DNA from: Sporosarcina pasteurii
GTDB taxonomy: Bacteria; Bacillota; Bacilli; Bacillales_A; Planococcaceae
Length of the DNA: 64,000 nucleotides
Assembly: GCF_041295575.1 (NCBI RefSeq)
Contig: NZ_CP160452.1
Location: forward strand, 992,001 to 1,056,000
Direction: 5' to 3'
Of this stretch, positions 61,750 through 64,000 are shown in pieces; the stretch's first letter is position 1; every line of letters begins with the position of its first letter. The notes beneath the pieces were generated by a model that was given only the letters and a program-made list of their open reading frames with translations, had not been told where the DNA came from and did no database searches. Position numbers and translations under genes: made by a program.

Positions 61750-61875
61750 TGAAATGGCAAGCCTCGTTCTTTTCGCGAACAACGAGGACAGACAGGAAGG
61801 TTTCTGCGAACACCCACTTTGAGGAGTGGTGGTTTAAAACTTTCTAATGACTTACGGCAAAGGCGGCTTCTACAT
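61750..61875 (+). ncRNA. Possible structured RNA or repeat
   Basis: More GC-rich than its surroundings. AAGCC near the start can pair with GGCTT near the end, enclosing hairpins CCTCGTT/AACGAGG and CCACT/AGTGG. No ribosome site or frame. I could not match it to a known riboswitch, 6S, SRP, RNase P or tmRNA core. Confidence 0.3.
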
Positions 61876-61982
61876 AAGTGAGAAATTTAATAAAGCAATC
61901 ATAGACGTAAACATCTTTCGTATCAGACTTTGATCGTAGGATGTTTTTTATTTTAGTCCAATTATTATTTTGTAAAAACATT

Positions 61983-62027
61983 AAAGCGCTAGTGATCGAA
62001 GAGAAATCTTCTAATCACTAGCGCTTT
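61983..62027. repeat. Perfect 14-bp inverted repeat
   Basis: AAAGCGCTAGTGAT and ATCACTAGCGCTTT with a 17-base loop. It could be a terminator for an RNA from the left, although the T run after it is short (TTTACTTT). Confidence 0.6.
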
Positions 62028-62526
62028 ACTTTGATGCATTAATGAAGGAATCATGTAGGTATGTAACAAATTTATAGTGGAATACCTTCAATCATAATAA
62101 AATTCATTGATTAGACATAATCCTATTTATTCTATATATGGAATTAATTAACTGGAAATAGAATTGATAGACATATAACCCATTTAATTCCAGTATGCAT
62201 AAAGTGTGTTGCTAAATTAACAAATAAACATTCTTTTTATTGATAAATGATATAAACATGATAAGTGATTGGGTTGTAAATTTATCTAATTTTCCAGTAA
62301 AAGATTTGCTTTTAATCCGAATTTCCAGTATTTCTAGATAAAAATAAAAGTTTTTTATTTATTTTTATAATCGTGATGAGTGCCTTAGCTACGTAGGTTT
62401 AAAGAAGCTTGACTTTTTCAGAAACGTCTGTTTTTAAACGAAAACGATTTGAAGTTTAAAAATAGCTATGTTAAGTTTTTAAACATACACAAATTGCTTG
62501 TGTCGAATACAAACAGGGGGAGAAAC

Positions 62527-63408
62527 ATGAAGAAGATTTCTTTGGGAATTATGATGTTCACGCTACTGTTATTCGTAGCAGCGTGTGGCAATGGTGATGG
62601 AAATGCGTCAGGGGAAAAGAATGTCTTAGAAGAGCTTCAAGAAAAAGGAAAAGTCACAGTCGGTTTTGCAAATGAAAAACCGTATGCATATGAAGAAGAT
62701 GGGGAATTAAAAGGTGCAGCTGTTGAAATTGCAAAGGAAGTATTAGGAAATTTAGGGATTGAAGAAGTGGAAGGTCAACTATCTGAATTTGGGAACCTTA
62801 TTCCCGGTTTAAATGCCGGAAAATTCGATCTAGTTACTGCTGGAATGGCGATTACACCAGATCGTTGCGAAAATGTGGCTTTTGGAGAACCTGAAATTCA
62901 GTACGGGGAAGGGTTAATTGTAAGCGCTGGCAATCCGGAAAATCTTTTTAGTTATAAAGATATTGCTGCTAATCCAGATATTAAAGTTGCAGTCATGAGT
63001 GGTGCAACAGAAATAGATTTTTTACTTCGTGAAGGAGTGGAAGATCGTCAAATTGTTAGAGTTCCAGATATACCAGCATCGTTCTCCGCTGTTGAATCGG
63101 GGAGAGCCCATGCGACAACTGGTACTGAGATGACCATTAAAATGGCTTTAGAATCGGCAAACGCTGACAAACTTGAATTTGTCGAAGGCTTCGAACAACC
63201 GGAAATCGAGGGGGTTCCAAGTTACGGTGCTGCTGCATTCCGTACAGATAATGAAGACCTGAGAAAAGCGTATAACGAAGAATTAGCTAAATTGAAGGAA
63301 GCAGGTAAAATTGCAGAACTAATTGAGCCTTCTGGTTTTAGTGCAGAAATGAATGTAGTGGACAATGACCTAACAACTGCAAGTATTTGTAGTGGTGAAA
63401 AATACTAA
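62527..63408 (+). CDS. ehuB: Ectoine/hydroxyectoine-binding lipoprotein EhuB
   Basis: A 294-residue polar-amino-acid-type binding lipoprotein (lipobox VAAC, Cys20). FANEKPYAYEEDGELKGAA near 47-65 and GMAITPDRCENVAF near 110 are EhuB patterns; other family-3 binding proteins lack the Cys in PDRCENV. ATG 62527 follows AGGGGGAGA. It begins an ehu operon that runs out of the window; ectoines are imported as compatible solutes or nutrients. Confidence 0.88.
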   Translation: MKKISLGIMMFTLLLFVAACGNGDGNASGEKNVLEELQEKGKVTVGFANEKPYAYEEDGELKGAAVEIAKEVLGNLGIEEVEGQLSEFGNLIPGLNAGKFDLVTAGMAITPDRCENVAFGEPEIQYGEGLIVSAGNPENLFSYKDIAANPDIKVAVMSGATEIDFLLREGVEDRQIVRVPDIPASFSAVESGRAHATTGTEMTIKMALESANADKLEFVEGFEQPEIEGVPSYGAAAFRTDNEDLRKAYNEELAKLKEAGKIAELIEPSGFSAEMNVVDNDLTTASICSGEKY

Positions 63409-63416
63409 TTGCTTTT

Positions 63417-63450
63417 AAAGGGTCATGCCAGTTTAGGTCTGACCCTTTCT
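63417..63450 (+). terminator. Intercistronic hairpin between ehuB and ehuC
   Basis: AAAGGGTC and GACCCTTT pair around a 16-base loop in the 73-base gap between the genes; the following T run is broken (TTTCTTG). It probably lets part of transcription continue and raises the level of the binding protein over the permease. Confidence 0.65.
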
Positions 63451-63481
63451 TGCATTGATAAGGGAAAATGGGGATGTGTTT

Positions 63482-64000
63482 ATGAGCACGATAAATGAAA
63501 TTTCACTCGTTTTACTGAAGGGGATAAAAGTTACACTGATTGTGTTAGTTTTTTCAATTCTATTTTCAACATTGATTGCGCTGATTGCTGGTCTTTCCAG
63601 GTCGTCTAGCAATTTGCTCATCAATAAATTTACTGGGTTTTACGTAGAAGTATTCCGCGGCACCTCCTTAATCGTTCAGTTATTTTGGTTTTCTTATGCG
63701 TTGCCTGGTTTGTTTAATATCCATTTGGGCAGTGACATTTGGGCAGGAATTCTTGCAATCTCTTTAAACTATGGTGCCTATATGTCCGAAATCGTGCGGG
63801 GATCAATCGCCGCAGTAGCACCAGGGCAAACAGAAGCATCGATTGCACTGAATATGTCAAAATTCCAACGGATGCGTATCGTTATTTTACCGCAAGCTGT
63901 CCGTATGATGCTTCCGGAATACGGAAACTACTTAATTCAAATTTTAAAAGCAACCTCATTAGTGTCACTGATAGGCTTAACGGACATTTTATATTACGGT
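63482..64000 (+). CDS. ehuC: Ectoine ABC transporter permease EhuC (partial, cut by window end)
   Basis: The first 173 residues of a polar amino acid permease. Helices near 14-38, 60-75 and 80-100 are seen; VEVFRGTSLIVQLFWFSYAL is the HisM-type N-terminal block, and IALNMSKFQRMRIVILPQAV the EAA loop. Ehu-type by position after ehuB. GGGGATG precedes ATG 63482. The frame is open at the window edge. Confidence 0.87.
   Translation, partial: MSTINEISLVLLKGIKVTLIVLVFSILFSTLIALIAGLSRSSSNLLINKFTGFYVEVFRGTSLIVQLFWFSYALPGLFNIHLGSDIWAGILAISLNYGAYMSEIVRGSIAAVAPGQTEASIALNMSKFQRMRIVILPQAVRMMLPEYGNYLIQILKATSLVSLIGLTDILYYG

Larger units (their letters stand above)
61592..62526. other. Long non-coding stretch before ehuB
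   Basis: About 930 bases without a credible gene. It contains a run of potential hairpins near 61750-61870, a perfect 14-bp inverted repeat at 61983, and AT-rich sequence. A TTGACT at 62409 might be the -35 of ehuB, but its -10 is poor. Confidence 0.5.

Noticed and set aside
61983-62027. Insertion-sequence end or attachment site at the perfect inverted repeat
   Set aside because: No transposase, no direct repeats and no integrase nearby; a plain hairpin is the simpler reading.

Overview
This window looks like the chromosome of a low-to-moderate GC Gram-positive bacterium of the order Bacillales. The evidence is strong AGGAGG-type ribosome binding sites, frequent TTG/GTG starts, lipoproteins with LAAC-type lipoboxes, a transcription-terminating SAM-I riboswitch, a preQ1 riboswitch, CcpA-type cre sites and ba3-type oxidase genes. 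The gene mix (ehu genes, SelO, a SAM-controlled metQNI operon, a large acyl-CoA cluster) and dispersed GC-rich repeats suggest a Planococcaceae/Sporosarcina-like organism, but that is inference. No rRNA, tRNA, CRISPR array, prophage or intact insertion sequence was seen.

Layout. 1-11.1 kb: an MBL-fold lipoprotein, two separate NitT/TauT-type ABC importers, an anion:cation MFS carrier, a 7Fe ferredoxin and a malic enzyme. 11.4-11.7 kb: a decayed fdhD fragment. 11.9-14.1 kb: a class A penicillin-binding protein with a long charged tail. 14.1-18.5 kb (minus strand): a SAM-I riboswitch followed by a small unknown protein, a flavin monooxygenase and MetQ-MetN-MetI, i.e. a sulfur-source/methionine uptake operon. 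18.7-24.7 kb: housekeeping and unknown genes (DUF6241-like, thioesterase, SelO, SurA-like lipoprotein, DUF3784-like, MscS) and a gene-poor stretch bracketed by two inverted copies of a structured repeat. 25.0-26.8 kb (minus): preQ1 riboswitch, queC, queuosine-precursor transporter, queF. 27.1-30.3 kb: two tandem secreted M28 aminopeptidases and a small membrane protein. 30.3-33.6 kb (minus): a ba3-type cytochrome oxidase with its 51-residue subunit IIa and a Crp/Fnr regulator; the oxidase promoter carries a perfect TGTGA-N6-TCACA site at -41.5 and an overlapping Fur-like box. 33.8-36.1 kb: a possible spore-surface locus.

36.4-56.4 kb is the most interesting part: about 20 kb of acyl-CoA catabolism. 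Operon 1 (37.5-42.2 kb) encodes an ACAD10/11-type acyl-CoA dehydrogenase, a TetR regulator, an APH-fold kinase, a ComB-family phosphatase and a quinone oxidoreductase. Operon 2 (42.5-56.4 kb) encodes an SDR, acyl-CoA ligase, two further acyl-CoA dehydrogenases, a second SDR, two MaoC proteins, two thiolases, a thioesterase and a complete Liv-type ABC importer. Three copies of an ACTAACCGGTTAGT-like palindrome lie in front of the two operons and nowhere else obvious, so one TetR protein probably controls both. The kinase plus ACAD11-like enzyme parallels 4-hydroxy acid / levulinate catabolism, in which a 4-hydroxyacyl-CoA is phosphorylated and the phosphate is then eliminated.

56.6-61.5 kb: an unknown protein, a CitA/DcuS-type two-component system and a DASS dicarboxylate symporter with a perfect cre site. 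61.5-62.5 kb: non-coding, with possible structured RNA. 62.5-64 kb: ehuB and the start of ehuC (ectoine uptake), running off the window.
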